Shown here: positions 51,950-52,439 of the stretch, piece by piece | How the letters are laid out: every line of letters begins with the position of its first letter | Numbering within the stretch: position 1 is the first letter of the stretch | Source of the DNA: Alicyclobacillus tolerans | GTDB lineage: Bacteria; Bacillota; Bacilli; Alicyclobacillales; Alicyclobacillaceae | Assembly (NCBI RefSeq): GCF_021739485.1 | Contig: NZ_JAJFNK010000036.1 | Location: 1-52,439 of the forward strand | DNA length: 52,439 nucleotides | Direction of reading: 5' to 3' | The notes under the pieces: model-generated | The model's input: only the letters and a program-made list of their open reading frames with translations | Databases searched by the model: none | What the model was told of the DNA's origin: nothing | Position numbers and translations under genes: made by a program

Positions 51950-52368
51950 TACTGCATTGAGACACCCCACTCGGGTCTCTCAACGAACGGATACATAGAC
52001 CGTTTGGCTAGTTCCTTGAAAAAACTAAATTTCTCGCAGAAAACAAAGGAGATTCGACACCTTTGTCGTATACTTTCCTTTGTACTCGGATTCATCTCTT
52101 TTTGTCTCTTCGAGAGACTAGTGTGTCTACCGATAAATTCCCTACTGAAGGGAGGGATGTTGTCCTGCCGCGGAAGCTTGGATGTCCCTCGTATAGAAGC
52201 AAGTGATGCACTCAACGGACGGAAAGGTGCAAAACTTGTCGATAGATGAGAACGAGCCAAGAAAGAACCGGTAGGGACACTGGCGAGATCAACGGGGTTT
52301 TACAAGGGTGACTCGTCACCTAACTAAACAGTGAATGATTTGCTTATGTTTAAGGAGGAGAAGAAGAC
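51950..52368. other. Long leader or intergenic region before the last gene
   Basis: About 420 bp of low GC. Open frames on both strands are not supported by ribosome sites or similarity. GGTGAC and GTCACC (52307-52320) form a perfect dyad around TC, about 50 nt before the last gene, and could be an operator. Confidence 0.35.
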
Positions 52369-52439
52369 TTGAAACGTACGCTTACAGCTGTTACTGCAGC
52401 AACGCTGGCGCTCGGAACGTTGATTCCGGTGGCCTTTGC
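52369..52439 (+). CDS. Secreted protein, 5' end only
   Basis: The TTG at 52369 lies 9 nt after a full AAGGAGG. The visible 23 residues, starting MKRTLTAVTAATLALGTLIPV, are a signal peptide: two basic residues and a hydrophobic core. The strong ribosome site and long AT-rich leader suggest a well-expressed surface or secreted protein. Its identity cannot be told from this fragment. Confidence 0.75.
   Translation, partial: MKRTLTAVTAATLALGTLIPVAF

Overview
The window looks like chromosome from a spore-forming, flagellated, respiring Firmicute with moderately high GC. Gene content and order suggest the Alicyclobacillaceae; this is inference, since no 16S or other marker is present. From left to right the order follows the Bacillus subtilis ywlC-to-ywpB segment: sua5/ywlC, mntP/ywlD, ywlE, rpiB/ywlF, ywlG, glyA, upp, mnaA, atp operon, ywzB, ywmB, murA, spoIID, spoIIQ, spoIIID, mbl, flhO, flhP, fabZ. 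Into this backbone are inserted an 11-gene nuo operon, a minus-strand glycosyltransferase/MFS/deacetylase cluster, a toxin-antitoxin pair, a protease plus secreted-protein segment between murA and spoIID, pgsA, and a divergent sigma-factor/ComK-like pair.

Layout. 0.27-5.3 kb: tRNA threonylcarbamoylation, Mn efflux, arginine phosphatase, pentose isomerase, YwlG and serine hydroxymethyltransferase. 5.6-9.8 kb: three minus-strand genes for glycan or lipid work. 10.1-13.5 kb: upp, UDP-GlcNAc 2-epimerase and thiolase. 13.9-21.4 kb: complete F-type ATP synthase operon (atpZ, I, B, E, F, H, A, G, D, C) ending in a strong terminator. 22.4-32.8 kb: nuoABCDHIJKLMN, a complex I without the NADH-oxidising NuoEFG module, next to the ATP synthase whose proton gradient it feeds. 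32.8-40.4 kb: an intergenic hairpin-repeat array, ywzB, a RelE-type TA module, ywmB, murA and three accessory genes. 40.7-47.4 kb: sporulation (spoIID, spoIIQ, spoIIID), cell shape (mbl) and flagellar rod genes. 48-51.7 kb: pgsA, fabZ, a sigma factor divergent from a ComK-like regulator, and yvyE. The window ends in the first codons of a secreted protein.

Regulatory sequence is unusually readable. There is a sigma-F-type promoter before spoIIQ, a sigma-E-type promoter before spoIIID, sigma-A promoters before atp and nuo (the nuo -35 box lies in a perfect palindrome), and several extended -10 promoters. At least eight hairpins look like rho-independent terminators. Many starts are TTG or GTG, chosen by Shine-Dalgarno spacing and family length.

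Most interesting points: NuoM has Glu where antiporter-like subunits carry the pumping Lys; FlhO carries an inserted, internally duplicated 65-residue module; SpoIIQ lacks one LytM zinc ligand; a ComK homologue sits beside a divergent sigma factor with a palindrome just upstream of its promoter; a 390-bp intergenic array repeats a long hairpin; and many intergenic gaps hold unrelated short tandem repeats. No rRNA, tRNA, CRISPR array, IS element or prophage was recognised.
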